Part shown: piece after piece, positions 1-12,590 of the stretch
How positions within the stretch are numbered: position 1 is the first letter of the stretch
Layout of the letters: each line of letters starts with the position of its first letter
Source: Aplectana chamaeleonis
Lineage: Eukaryota > Nematoda > Chromadorea > Rhabditida > Cosmocercidae
Direction: 5' to 3'
Length of the DNA: 64,000 bases
Assembly: GCA_029168955.1 (NCBI GenBank)
Contig: JAPDOI010000040.1
Span: 1,240,001 to 1,304,000 of the forward strand
Notes under the pieces: generated by a model
What the model was told of the DNA's origin: nothing
Database searches by the model: none
What the model saw: only the letters and a program-made list of their open reading frames with translations
Program-made: the position numbers and the translations under genes

Positions 1-15
1 GATCGGAACATGGTA

Positions 16-465
16 AGGCAAGGATCATACTCCCGTCGCGGCGATGCGTGAGAAAAGGCGGTATCGTTCGATCGAGGCGATATTACGCATATAGTGAATC
101 GACTGTTCTCATGAGCAGACCGGCAGTTCGTGGGGTCGAGTTTGATGAGAAACTCATCCGAGAACGGTGGTTGGCAGCTCAGCTGGCAGTCGCATTGCCG
201 AGCTTCTCAGAAAATGTGCATATCACAGCGATAAAATCTCTTCTTTGAACAATGAGTCGAATTACATGCTTTCTAGAAATTTCGAAAGTGTGTTTAAAAA
301 CGGAAGTTTCAGTCGTTCTCGGATGACTATCCCAACCCATTTCACTCCACGAGCTGCCGATCTGCTCATCAAAACAATCTATTCATCCCCATGCGCAATA
401 TCGCCGCGACTGATCAGTACCGCCTTTTCTCAAGCATCGCCGCGACGGGAGTATGATCCCGGCCT
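16..465. mobile_element. Foldback MITE with 66-bp inverted arms
   Basis: The arms at 23-88 and 393-458 are inverted copies of each other with a few mismatches, and the match extends weakly outward to AGGC at 16 and GCCT at 465. The outermost bases resemble the AGGCAG ends of the TTAA-flanked MITEs elsewhere in the window, but no clean target duplication is visible (GGTA against GAAG). There is no credible coding sequence inside. It is probably a non-autonomous DNA transposon relic. The inverted repeat is read directly; the family placement is inference. Confidence 0.7.
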
Positions 466-585
466 GAAGGACGTACTCCGGATCGCGGAAAGTGGCCCAA
501 CAGCGAATAAACTTACAAAGAGCGGTTTTACCGGCCATATAACCAGATCCTCTCTCATCATGAACTGAAACTGAAGTCAGCTTGA

Positions 586-1068
586 GGGTAGTGTTCACGA
601 TGATTTTCGCTTTCGAGTTTTCTACACAAAACAATGCGTTGACCACCAAATGTTACCAAAATTACGAAGAAACTGCGAGAAACGCACTAAAATGTCTGAT
701 TTCAGTGAAATTATTCTATGGCATGGACTAGTTGTCCGGTTGGATGAACATGATTTCAGTGGTTGCCACCGGTGAAAAATTGGGTCAATTGAAAATAGGG
801 GAATTTTCTATGCGAAGCATTATTAGATAGGGTCCAAATTGAAGAACGGAGCAACATATAGTTGAGAGTTGCGAAAGACGGGTCCACAAAAGATTTCATT
901 GTCACAACGAACAGTTCCTGTGAGAGTAAAAAGGCGGGGTGAGAGTAAAGGATTTCCTGTACCTTTGATGCGTTTTTCCCATTTTCTACGTCATCTTAGA
1001 ACTCACCGGGGGCAAATAGTCGATTGAGCGAATATTCTCAAAATATAAGATCATCGTAAACACTGCCT
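586..1068. mobile_element. TTAA-flanked MITE, copy A
   Basis: This 483-bp element is colinear with the one at 29981-30464 along its whole length. Its right end reads CACTGCCT followed by TTAA (1069-1072). Its left end is preceded by TTGA (582-585), a one-base decay of TTAA. The terminal inverted repeats are about 20 bp, of the form AGGCAGTGTTCACGATGATT. No transposase is encoded. TTAA duplications are typical of piggyBac-type transposases, but the AGG terminus is not the usual piggyBac end, so the mobilising enzyme is unknown. Confidence 0.85.
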
Positions 1069-2220
1069 TTAAAAGAATCAAATACTCACCAATGCAGTTC
1101 TGTCCACAAAAGTTCTCAAATGAGCCAAGTTTTTGCCGGAATATTATAGGGTAAGAAATATTAGCCGCCAAGACACATGTCATCTGAAATCATCTCAATA
1201 ATATAGTTGAGCCTTTTTCCAGCTTTCAAAGATGTCAATTGAAGAGGCACAATCGACTTAGTTTGAAGATGCTTATGCCCTGCCGCTCGCTGCCCAAACC
1301 CATGACCCCAGGTTCAAGCGGGGTTCAAAAATTTCCAACGGGGTGTGAGGGGTCGCAAAAAAATCGGCCCTAAATGGAAATTTGATGAAGATATCCCGAA
1401 AAATCTCGGGGCGGTAGTAAACCAGGCGAGAGCGGGACGTAGGGATGAGCTTAAGGTGCCACTTAGGTGGCACCTGAAGTTTTTGACACAATTTCGTAGA
1501 ATTGTTAATTAGGGTGCCAGAAGCTCGAAAATCGAAAAATTACACGAGAGCTCGACATTACGTCGACCTCATGAGGACATTTCGCAGCCATTTCCGGGTG
1601 GTCTTCTCGTTCACATGAGGGGCACAAGAGCGTCATCTCGTTCTCTGTGCGAGAGGACGGAGAAATAGTGTGTCGTAGAGGAGAGAGAGATGGCGAGGTC
1701 GCCATCTCCGAAAATCTACTCCCGAGTAGATTTTGGTCGCCCTCAGAGACAGTGGCTGATGATTGGAGCAAAGCTCACGCGCCAGCTGTGGACACCCGTT
1801 TTCCTCTTGATCAATATCTCTCGTCTTTGGCATTATTTCCTTCATCAAATTCTCCTTCGTTGGAGTATTTGATTCCTTATTCCATTGATTGTTCTTTCTT
1901 GTTTAGGCCTTCATGAGTAAACTCTTACTCATTCGATATTTCCTACTTTTTTTTTGCCGTTTTGTTCCCTAACACACAATGACACCCTCTTTTTCAGCAC
2001 TCGTTATTGTAAATATAGCGAACATTGTCAATATGCACCAGGCGTTCCCTTCACAATGGAAAGGTTAGCCTTATACTTTGCTCTCCCCATTCGCGTGTTT
2101 TCTTTTTATCGTGTCTTGTTTGAGCTATTGTTGCGGTACTTTGGTTGACTACAGCAGAACTGAATATCGTGAAGCGTTATTGTTGATACTATACTTTGGA
2201 AAACCTGTTAAAAACCCTAA
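1069..2220. other. Non-coding interval with two short hairpins
   Basis: I recognise no gene here. There are two short perfect inverted repeats: 1454-1475 (9-bp arms AGGTGCCAC, loop TTAG) and 1711-1734 (11-bp arms AAAATCTACTC, loop CC). Open frames on both strands are short and overlap one another, as expected by chance. Confidence 0.6.
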
Positions 2221-2515
2221 TTTTTCGGAAAATGCGAAAATCCTTTTTCTTTCGAATTTCAAATTTTTGAAAATTTTCGAATAAACTCTAAAATGGTATT
2301 TTTCGATATCTGGATTTTCGAATATATGAATAAACTCGTAAATGGTATTTTTCGAATTTCGACTTCGAATATATTCGAAAAACTAATTTTTCGAATTCCA
2401 AATTTTCGACTATATTCCAAAACCAATTTGAAAATATATTTTTTTCAAATAATCTTTTCGAATTTTCGAAAAAAAATCATATTTTTTCTGTTAAATTTTC
2501 TCGAATTTTCAAATG
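2221..2515. repeat. TTTTCGAA-rich low-complexity tract
   Basis: This AT-rich stretch contains many irregularly spaced copies of TTTTCGAA and TTTCGAAT on both strands, with a longer internal repetition built around AAACTC-TAAAATGGTATTTTTCGA at roughly 2284 and 2333. It is a degenerate simple repeat with no coding signal. Confidence 0.6.
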
Positions 2516-2646
2516 ATGAATGTCTCATCACGTGACTTTGGTGAATCGCGCCACAAAATTCGCGCTCGCTCGAATGCTTCAAGAGCACAGGATTCAAAAT
2601 GAATTAGTGGTCGAAGAATCTATGAAAAAGGCCCGAGTTGGCTGCT

Positions 2647-3036
2647 AGGCGCTATTCGTACTCCTCAACGCCAGCGCGTGATGCGCGGGCGTGGCGCCGA
2701 AGCATGAATACTTTCTGCGCGCATCACGCTATTTGCGGAGACCGAATGCTCCGGCGGCGACGCTATGGCGAAGCCGAATAAAGTGGGCCTCAACTTATCC
2801 AAACAAGCAAATTTTGTACACGCGTTCGCCATCATGGCAGCAAAGTGTAATACTGGAATCAATTATCATGAAACAGAATGAAATTGATGATGGACTACTA
2901 ATTATGAAAAAGTCGTTAAGGGCCGTCGCCGCCATGGCGGAACGGGCGCCACGTGCCGGCTTGACGTCAGGGTACTCATACTCCAACGCCACGCTCGCGC
3001 GTCACGGGCTGACATTGAGGAGTATGAATAGCACCT
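2647..3036. mobile_element. Foldback MITE
   Basis: About 50 bp at 2647-2697 (AGGCGCTATTC...) is repeated in inverted orientation ending at 3036 (...GAATAGCACCT). The GC-rich arms themselves contain a smaller inverted repeat around CGCGTGATGCGCG. No unambiguous target duplication flanks it. The short open frames inside follow the arms and do not look coding. Confidence 0.65.
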
Positions 3037-4010
3037 CTAAAAAGGTAAAGATTCATATTTCGCTAAACAGCATACTGGTCATGTGAGAGGAGCACGTTTA
3101 CAGGTCTGCGAAGCCACGACGATGAATGGGGATCAGCAGCACCATGTCTTTGAAGAACACCTCTGTTAATGTTGAATGTTATCTTTGACTAAAAAATAAA
3201 TCGGTTTCAATTTTAAATTCCCTCTGTCCTCAAAAATTTTCTTACATTGTAGCTGTCGCTTGAATATAGTGAGGCTATCAGTGCAATAATTCTAACGAAT
3301 TTTTTTGACAGCTGAGGTAGGCATCATTAAATAAGGGGCAGCGCGGCGGCCAGCCTGAGGTAAGTAGTGGTTAAGGAACAGACAAATTCTGATTTTGCGG
3401 GTGCGAGGATTTCTCGCAAGAGTGAGACTCTCGAGCAGTGTTGGCGGCAACCTTTTTGCGGGTCTGTGCTTTATGCTAAAGACCTAAGGTCCATGCATAG
3501 TCAGGCGACAATGCCGCGCCGCCACAGTGACTGGTAGAGGGCAACTACACAGCCTCGCGCCTGCCCTCCATTACCCAACATTTCGGCGTTATTTTTGCCG
3601 CCCGGCTATGCGTAACTCTATAGAGAATTTGCACTGCATAAGTGGCCCCGCAGAGAAGCAGCTATTATCGATCGGACGAACTGTTCCGCGTTTACTCTAC
3701 CGGTGAAGGTTTGTGAATATTCGATGTAATCGAAATGTTGAACGCCGGTAAAGGGGCTCTCTACACACTGAGGGAGGAGTTGTCTTGCCTTCGCTGCTTT
3801 AATTCCACTCGGGACCACTCTGCTTGGATTAAGTAGCGTCACGTGTCAAACGGCATAAACCGGACAACTCTTCCTTTTCTGTGCGTGTGGAGAGCTCCTA
3901 TCCCTTGAACGCCTGAGAAGGGACTGCTTCTCAAAGGTTTTTATAAAGCGCAAACATTAGTGGTGGCCATAAGCATATGACGACTGTCCACCTAATAAAA
4001 ACTATCTGAA
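3037..4010. other. Unassigned intergenic sequence
   Basis: I see no gene, RNA or structured repeat that I can support here. Open frames are short and scattered. Confidence 0.5.
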
Positions 4011-4011
4011 T

Positions 4012-4558
<547 letters not shown>

Positions 4559-4792
4559 ATTACTAGCGCGACTTGGCCGGCGGGAAATGGGCTGTTTTTG
4601 TCTGAAAAGCAAAACGCGTGCCCTTGATGAACAGCGACTTTGCGTAATCGCACGCTCTCGCGACGTATGGACGCTGCCTCCAGAGCGAACAAAGCCCTCC
4701 AGTTCTTTTGCACCTTGGCCATTTAGCTGATCTACATATTACCACTTCAGGCTTTGCTGTTGTGCATATGTAGTAGCCCGATATTGTGCATC

Positions 4793-4912
4793 ATGGTTTT
4801 TAGCTTTTCGTTTTTTGCTCTTTTTTCCCTCCTATTGGAGTCATGACTATTATGCGTGCAACATAATTGCTTTATTTTGAAGTGCAAAAGAGATATAAAT
4901 AAATAAATGAAC
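4793..4912 (+). other. Possible 3' tail of a non-LTR retrotransposon
   Basis: An AT-rich segment with T-runs ends in a short (AAAT)n array at 4896-4910. This is the usual look of the 3' end of CR1/RTE-type elements. No open reading frame of the element is attached, so this is only a resemblance. Confidence 0.3.
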
Positions 4913-5613
4913 CTAAGGCACCGGCGTAAGTTGCGGCAACTGAATGTTCTAGAATTTTTCGAACAGTTTTTTCCGCCTGAAATTTAGGGTTCTGAGGTAA
5001 CTCTGCTATAATCCTCCAGACCTACACTACCGCCCACGAAACGTGTCCAAAAGCGCGTCGCCGACGCGATTTTCCGTCCGCGACGGAAAAACACGACGAA
5101 AACGTCAAAAGCGTTCAGAATGGACATTTCGTGAACCTGAAAACACCATTCGATTCGACTCGTCGCGCTGATTTCAAAAATGTTTTCAAACTTCGGAAAA
5201 ACTCAAATGTTGATCCTTATGACCCATTTTCTCTTGAGAAGGTGAAATCTTTCAGAGTAAGCATTTTTAAGTTCTGAGAGGACCATTCGCTCCGCCGAGC
5301 CGAGCCGATTAGAAATATGTATTTGCTTTTCTGATAAAAACTATTTTTGACCTACTTATGACCGATTCACCGACCGAGAAAGCGAATATTTCAAGATTTG
5401 ATATGATTTGAGACTGTTTCGCTCCAAACAATTAATATCGCATTGTTTAGGTGAAAAAATGTGTTCATATTTGAAAAAGACGCAAGTTTCAGCCCGTTTT
5501 TTGGCTACTTATGGGCGAACTCTTCCCTGACCTCGTTAATTACCTTTGGTTCTCGCCCTAATTACATATAGCGCGATCTCCAGAGAATCCACTGCAGCCA
5601 CGCAACAGGTTAA
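4913..5613. other. Unassigned intergenic sequence
   Basis: No gene is recognised. A small GC-rich inverted repeat lies around 5066-5095 (TTTTCCGTC/GACGGAAAA). Confidence 0.5.
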
Positions 5614-5617
5614 TTAA

Positions 5618-6016
5618 AGGCAGGGTCCGGGCAGAATTTTGATTTTGAGATTTCCCGCTAAATCGGCGCTCTTGCTACAGGTTGTCCCGAGGAACATGCG
5701 AAAACTGCGTAAAAACCGGTCTTCTTCAAGTTATTCCAGCCACTTCCGTTAGCCGATGATCCAGAAAAGTCAGAAAAGTGTGGCCATCGTCCATATTTTA
5801 GCGGTTGTCCACGCATTCTCTAAGAGTGCTGTGTAATTATCGGTCATTCCAATCATGATTATCATTCTTTAAATACCGTAATCCCTGACTTTGAGGCTGT
5901 TTTCTCCAGAACTAAGGACTCAGAGTTCGTGAAACGTTCAGACGATGTTCAGCTAGGCCAGCCCAATCTATTTAACCCAAATTTCGGTAGTGTCGAAATT
6001 TGACCAGACCTTGCCT
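5618..6016. mobile_element. TTAA-flanked MITE, diverged subfamily
   Basis: Exact TTAA tetranucleotides flank this 399-bp segment (5614-5617 and 6017-6020). The left end AGGCAGGGTCCGGGCAG pairs imperfectly with the right end, which reads AGGCAAGGTCTGGTCAA on the opposite strand. It shares the AGGCAG terminus and target preference of the copies at 586, 18153, 23389 and 29981, but its interior is different. Confidence 0.7.
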
Positions 6017-6199
6017 TTAAGGACAATCGTGGTGGCAGTTTCATATTATTTGGCAGGCGAAAAACACAAACGGTATAAACTTGATAATGTTCCCGCAATA
6101 GCAGGGCTGGTTGATTGTTTCGCTGGAGGACCCACACAAGACTGAGATATGAATGAAATCTACACTCAACGGACGGGACAAACAACGCATTTCAGCATT

Positions 6200-6985
6200 T
6201 GTAAGCCTTATTGAAAAACCAAAAAAGCGAATTCTTGTAAATTAATTACTTTCCATCAAAATAGTATTTCCTATCAAATGCATTCAAGGTTTCTTTTCTT
6301 TTCTCAAGTTTCATTTAAGTGTTAATTTTTTTAAATGTATTTCATTGTTTATATTAAACAATTTATTCAGTAATTTCATCTATTCATTACTATTTCCTTG
6401 AATAATTTTTTATATTTTATTAAAGTCACATACTAATCCAGAAAGGTAACCAGAAATGCAGAATTAACGAGAACCATATTTTTTAATTCCAAAAACATTT
6501 GTATACCCTATTGGAAAATTCAAAGCATCAATAAACAGTAAAGGAAGCAATTCTAAATCCCATTTAAAATTTAAAAATCGATTTTTTCTGAATCATCATC
6601 CGCTATCCAAATAAAATTTTTGATGTTAAATGTACTTGATATTTGGTTTTTTTAAATTGCATATATTTTTTAAATTTTTGCATTTATTTCATTTTTTATT
6701 TTTTCCGGTTCAATCAAATATTTTTACGTATTCAAATACCTAAGCAGAATGCATCCTGAATCGTAGACGTTTGAAAGACTTTAACAGAATTGTGAACTTT
6801 TTGCAGATTAAAAAATTATTTTTACTATTTTTTTCATCGAATTTCATCCATTCTGAATGTTTCTATATTTTTTCTATATTCATAGAGCTTCTAAACTCTT
6901 TTATTCATTTCATTTATTATACTTATTGAGGCGCAGCCAATTCCGCGGATTTCTGGTCGTGCCGTTTCCATTCTTTATATATAAG
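6200..6985. other. AT-rich non-coding sequence
   Basis: This is very AT-rich DNA with runs of T and A. No coding or repeat structure is recognised. Confidence 0.5.
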
Positions 6986-7297
<312 letters not shown>

Positions 7298-7299
7298 GG

Positions 7300-9784
7300 A
7301 GTAGCATTAACAATAAAATTTTAGTAGTAATGGTAAAATTAGTACAGGTGCTGATAATGCTATGCCTGTAAGTTTTTTTTTCGGAACAACGTCACTGCTT
7401 CATGGCGATCAAAACCAATTCATTTAATGCTTCTCATCATTCCAAGCGAGCACTCAGTAATTCCTGACACCCCCGCTACGCTCTAATAATTTTTAAGTTC
7501 ACCTTCAATTCCTGAAAGACGATAAAATGCAATCAATTTGTGCACTCGACGGCGATTCCGCTGGTCACGGTAGACCTAGCTCGCGAAACCTGTGTACACA
7601 GTCGATTTCTTCCACTCGGCAATGCAACTGGCCTCATGATCGCCTACATAGATGGCATTTCACATAGCAGAACAGGTAGTCGACGAAATAGCGTAGTGGC
7701 ATTGCTCCCCGTTCTGAAAGAAGCGGGGAGTGGATCGATCTCGTGCGTTAGCTGGGTTTTGAATGGGGAGCGAAACTCAGCTCACCGTTTTCTGTCCATT
7801 ATGTCACCCTCTGAAAGCTGAAGTTGCACTCAAGTGCCACTTCGACATTCATGTTAAGTGGCATTTTCAAGAGGTTTACTACCACTCTCGATATTTTTGA
7901 CCAGTAAAGGGAAGGATCGTAGCAGTGTCCAGGTCTTGGAAGGTCGATCCCGCTCCTCGAGGGGGGGGGTCGCAAAAACATTGGATTTTGGAAATAGAAA
8001 TTGATGGTCGGGGGGGGGTCCGATTTCTGAAACTCAACGCCTCACTTAGCCCTGCATGACCCTCACCCGGTAAAACGCTCCGTCCTGAAATTAAGCCTGC
8101 CCACCCAGCCGTGAAGCCTACTTCTCTGCCCCTCACACAGTGTTATTCTCTGAGACGGCAGAGCATATCGCCGGGTTAGCGGGCATGGGTTTACGCGGTG
8201 AGCGGCCGGGCATAAGCGTATGACTGGCCCAATGCTAAACAGCTAAACAACAAGCGCCATGTACGACGCGAGAAACGTATCATAAGCCTTACGACCCTCC
8301 CCCCACTTGTTGCTGTGCAAGTCAAGAGCCCCTTGACCCTGGTCTTGTACATGATGGAACTTTTTAAAATTTGTGAGAATATATGTTGAAAATATGCAAA
8401 AGTCAGAGGAACTAGCCTTCTTAAAACTCAGTGCACCGATATTGCTTCCTAACGAAATACTCCGCAAGAGTTTGGCGAATTGGAAGGGCAGCCTTTCAAA
8501 GGAGATATCCGCTTCCTGAAAAAAAAATTATATGACGTTTCGCCGTAACTTTATCTTAGGATGCCCCATTAGTAAGGTGATGACTAATAAGAGGAAGCAG
8601 GCTATGTATCATTCGTTCAATTAGAAGGCCACAACGCTCTTTTTGGGTGCAAAATCGTTCGACTGATGGGCATTACTGTGAGAGTTTTGACCAAGAGGTA
8701 ACCGAGAAACAGCAAAGAAATGCCTGCTTCCCGCGTAATAACCTAGTCTAAAAATAATGCTCTTCAAGTTGAAATACGATGAACGCTTGAGGCATAATTC
8801 AGACATCAATGCCGCCGTTGGTTCAATTACCCACGTTTGAGCTACTTGGACCCCGCTCAGCCTATGGAGGCTGCGACAAACCGCTGGTGGCCCGGCGACG
8901 GCCGCGTCGCGTGTCGGCAGCTTCCAGGCTAATTTTAGTCGTTTCTCGTTATTTCTAGACTATTTTGCGAAAAAAAGAAATAGGCCACCAGAAGCCGCTG
9001 CGGAGCCTGGTGCTATTTCTCGGTTACTTCCCGGCCAAAACTCAGATTATTTTCTCACCTTTTCGCGTGCCAAGTTTAACGCAGCTCGTTGTTCGGAATT
9101 CTTCGGCCAACATACAGTCCAATCGGTTTTAAAATATCAAAAGAGAAGCTAAAAGCCGTCGGCGAGACCAAGAAAATTCACTCGTGATTTACATTAATCG
9201 CGCAATGCGGTCGCCCACCCGGCTTACTTTTTGCGAGATAGGCTGTAACATGAACATGCAAGATTTCCCAGAAGAACGCTCCCTTTTCAAATAATATTCT
9301 CCGCTCTTTCTGTGCAATTTACTTAGAACATAAGTTCTACAGTCAGTGCAAGAAACCTGTGCATTTTGTGAGCACCATAACGCGAATGAACGAAGCGAAT
9401 AAAAAAGCATCAACTACGAAAAAAAAGCAAAGCAGCCAGAATTAAGCTAAAGAACTCACACAAGAGAGGCACAGAAATCCTTGAATAATAGCCTCTACAT
9501 TCTAATAATCATAAGCGGCATGCGTAGAATGCTGCTACCACAGAATCAACATCTCGCTCACCGAAATCTGCAAAAATTCAATTTTTAAATAAGTCTGGTA
9601 GAAGGAATTCAAACCCAACAAAAACATTTGCAAAAGCGCTGAAAAAGTCTCGCAGGTAGCCGCGGAAATTCTTCTTTAAATCACGAACCGATGCGGATAA
9701 CCACTCAAGAAATATGTGTATTGGCTTATAATCCCTTATAATCCTGAAAAAAAAACCTAATAGAAAAGTGGAACTCTGATTTTA
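7300..9784. other. Unassigned intergenic sequence
   Basis: I find no supported gene in 2.5 kb. Two poly-G runs (about 7960-7968 and 8011-8018) stand out. Short open frames on both strands show no recognisable motif. Confidence 0.5.
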
Positions 9785-10167
9785 ACTCAAACGCTAACGT
9801 CGGACAGGGAACGAGATTCTCATGCCTTAAAATAGCGTGTTTTGTTGTGTTGATTGCTTCCAACACTGCTCATTGTACGACACCATGGAAATTTTTGCTA
9901 CCCAGGAAAATGCATTCCTGGATTTCCTTGGTTTATTTTAGAAGAGAACCTGAGTTATATGATAATTTGCGTATAAGGAGATTGAAACGACAAAGCATTT
10001 CAAATTTGGGCTGAGTTTCGGTGTGTACCGGCAAATCGTTAGAATATTGTTGTGAATTTTTTTCCATGATGTCGTAGAATGAGTAGTGTTGGACGCAATC
10101 GACACACCAAAACACGCTATTTTACGGCATGAGAATTTCGTTCCCTGTCCGACGTTAGCGTTCGAGT
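9785..10167. mobile_element. Mutator-like MITE with 9-bp target duplication
   Basis: Inverted arms of about 100 bp begin at ACTCAAACGCTAACG on the left and at ACTCGAACGCTAACG, read inward, on the right. The segment is flanked by an identical 9-bp direct repeat CTGATTTTA at 9776-9784 and 10168-10176. Long terminal inverted repeats with a 9-bp duplication are the signature of Mutator-like (MULE) transposition. There is no transposase frame inside, so it is non-autonomous. Confidence 0.8.
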
Positions 10168-10629
10168 CTGATTTTATACACGGTCAAACAAATTCAAAGA
10201 TAAAAAACTCAGAGCAAACACGAACGATTAGAAATGAAATCTAGTTTTAATCAAAAATACTATAAAAACAGAGGCGTCATTACAAAAAAAAGGTCATGAA
10301 ACGGTAACTTACACTTAAAACCCCCAAAGAATATTAAAATCGTGAAATTGAGAAGAAGAGAGGGAAGTACAGAGAGAAAATACACAATGAAAAACTAACT
10401 TTACAAAAAGGAAAAGAGCGTGCGAAAAATTTCTGGGAACACGGGATTTCCTTGCAGCAGCGAGCGACGCTAAACTCGTCCATGGGGCATGACTTGAAGG
10501 AAACTCGCCCACATGCAAAATGTATGCCTGTGAAATATGTCTCGATTTTGACCGTTTCCGCTCGTTTTTTCGCACTTTCTTTCTTCCTATACTGATAAGC
10601 AGCCACCATAGGCCAATTTTATGCAAAAC

Positions 10630-10662
10630 CCCCAAAGTGAAAATCGTCGCGAACCCTGCCTT
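10630..10662. other. Solo right end of a TTAA MITE
   Basis: ATCGTCGCGAACCCTGCCT followed by TTAA matches the right terminus of the AGGCAG MITE family. I could not find the matching left end within 700 bp upstream, so the copy is truncated or too diverged. Confidence 0.4.
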
Positions 10663-11412
10663 TAAAGTACGTATAGCCTGTCTCCGTCCTGTCGAGCCGG
10701 TTGCTACAAGGCTTATCGGGTTTGCCATGCGCGTCCTAATTGCGGCGTTTGTTATCTATTGCGCACTTTCTGCCGAATTTTCTCGAAAGGTGAGAGGAAA
10801 AGCGGCAAACGACAATCGACAGAAATAGTCCAAAAACGGCCGGCACACGGCAATCGGCAAACGGCAATCGCCGCAGGTCGCGAAACTCCGGGCTCCAGAG
10901 AGACCCAAAATTTGGGGGTTGATAGATAGGGTTTGTTGAATTGTAAGTTGCGATAGAGGCCCACATCTATTCGACAGGACGACGATGGCCGTCCAGTCAT
11001 CATTGCGGCGCTCTGCGCTTGTCAAGCCTGCCGAAAGTCAGAGCATCACGTCATGACCCCACAGACGGCGTAAGCGCGGTTTTACGTAATTTGCGGAATA
11101 TTCGATTTTTATAGTATGTGTGGGTGGGGTTATTCTCCGGCCTCCGAAATTTTGCGATGCGAAAAACGCAGTGCGATGCATGAATAACAGATGCGCTGAT
11201 ATAAGTTATCACTGCGATACACGACCATTCAATCTGCCGTCAAGCGCGACATATTAAAATCGACAAATTCCAAAACCAAGCATAATCGACAGCTGCAATG
11301 GGACATGTGCAATTCCTACTTCACATCGACGAGTGCGATCGCAGTAATAATGCTTCAGATACAATGCCTACTGCGGGAATTGTAATGGGCAGAGTACCGA
11401 TACATGGTGCTC

Positions 11413-12590
11413 CACCTAACAAGGGAAGTATACAAAGCGTAGGTCGGATCTGCCAAAATGACTAGTATGGTTAGTATCTCTTCTGGCTCTATAGTAAAAA
11501 TGCGCAGTATCCCGCCCCGAGCCGCAGGTTCAAAAAAGTTATGAGCATTTTCAAAGCTTCGCGAAAAGGCAAGGGAAAAAAAGGGAAAAAAGGCAAAGGG
11601 AAAAGGTGCGAAAAGGCAAAAAGTTTTTCGCTCATCGCTGCTCCCGAACAGGCCAGGGTTCCCCATCAGGCATTTTTTTTGGAGTTTCGAGAAATTTTCT
11701 CGGATTTAGCTCAAAAGTTGTATGTAGGGGTAACCTAGGATGGTGAGCACGAATCTGGAGTCCATTTGTCGACATTTTGAAGTTTACTGTAGGTTACGGT
11801 AGGTAATATGTCATTAAGGGGTCAAAACCCACCTTAGTATTCTGAAAATCGACAAACGGACGTCAAATTCGTATTCTCCACCCCGAATAACCCCCGTATA
11901 CAAATTTTGAGTAAAATCTGAGATTTTGACCAAACTACAGTATACCAATCGTAATCTACCGTAATCTGCAAAAAATCGATAAACGGACTCCAGATTCATG
12001 TTTAGCACTCCAAATAACCCTCAGCAAATGATTTTGAGACATATCTATAGTGGAAAACCGGAAATCTCGAAAGTGGCGTTTTTCCCTCGAAATTTTCCCC
12101 GGTTGGGAAGCTTCAAACGAAATTGGCCGAAAACATTCGAAAATCGACTAATAAGCTACAGATTCGTAATCACCGCCCCTCAAAACGGCCCTGGGAGAAT
12201 TTTAAGTCAATTCTGGAACATTTTTCTAAAACGCTTCCAACGCTCTCAATCTGTAGAAATACACGCCCAACCGAAAATCGGTACAAGTCCAAAACGCTGT
12301 CAGTCTGGACAAAGTATGGAAAATGTGCCTTTACCCAAACTTTGCTCAGGGGGTTAGCTTTGGGCGCCGAACGCATTTATGAGGTCCGTTTCCGGACTTT
12401 CCGAAGAATAACGCGCTTTTTGGAAGGTACAAAAAGCTCAAAAAATGAGCTTTTTAAGCTTGTAGCTTCTTGGAACCTGCAGCTCGGGACGGGATACTGC
12501 GCTGTTTTACTATTGAGCCACAAGAGATACTAACGACACTAGTCGTTTTGGCAGATCCGACCTACGATTTGTATACTTGCCTAAGAGGTG
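11413..12590. mobile_element. 1.2-kb foldback element with internal repeats
   Basis: About 130 bp at 11413-11550 is repeated inverted at 12450-12590. Shared landmarks are AAGTATACAAA, the CGTAGGTCGGATCTGCC block and GCGCAGTATCCCG. Between the arms a motif beginning AAATCGAC/T-AAACGGAC recurs at about 11848, 11971 and 12137, with an inverted copy near 11745-11772. No transposase is seen. The right end abuts the stop of the Gag-like relic at 12581, so it may have inserted into that relic. Confidence 0.7.

Noticed and set aside
167..568. 133-codon gene at the left edge
   Set aside because: It crosses the right arm of the foldback element and shows no motif. Overlapping frames of similar length lie on the other strand.
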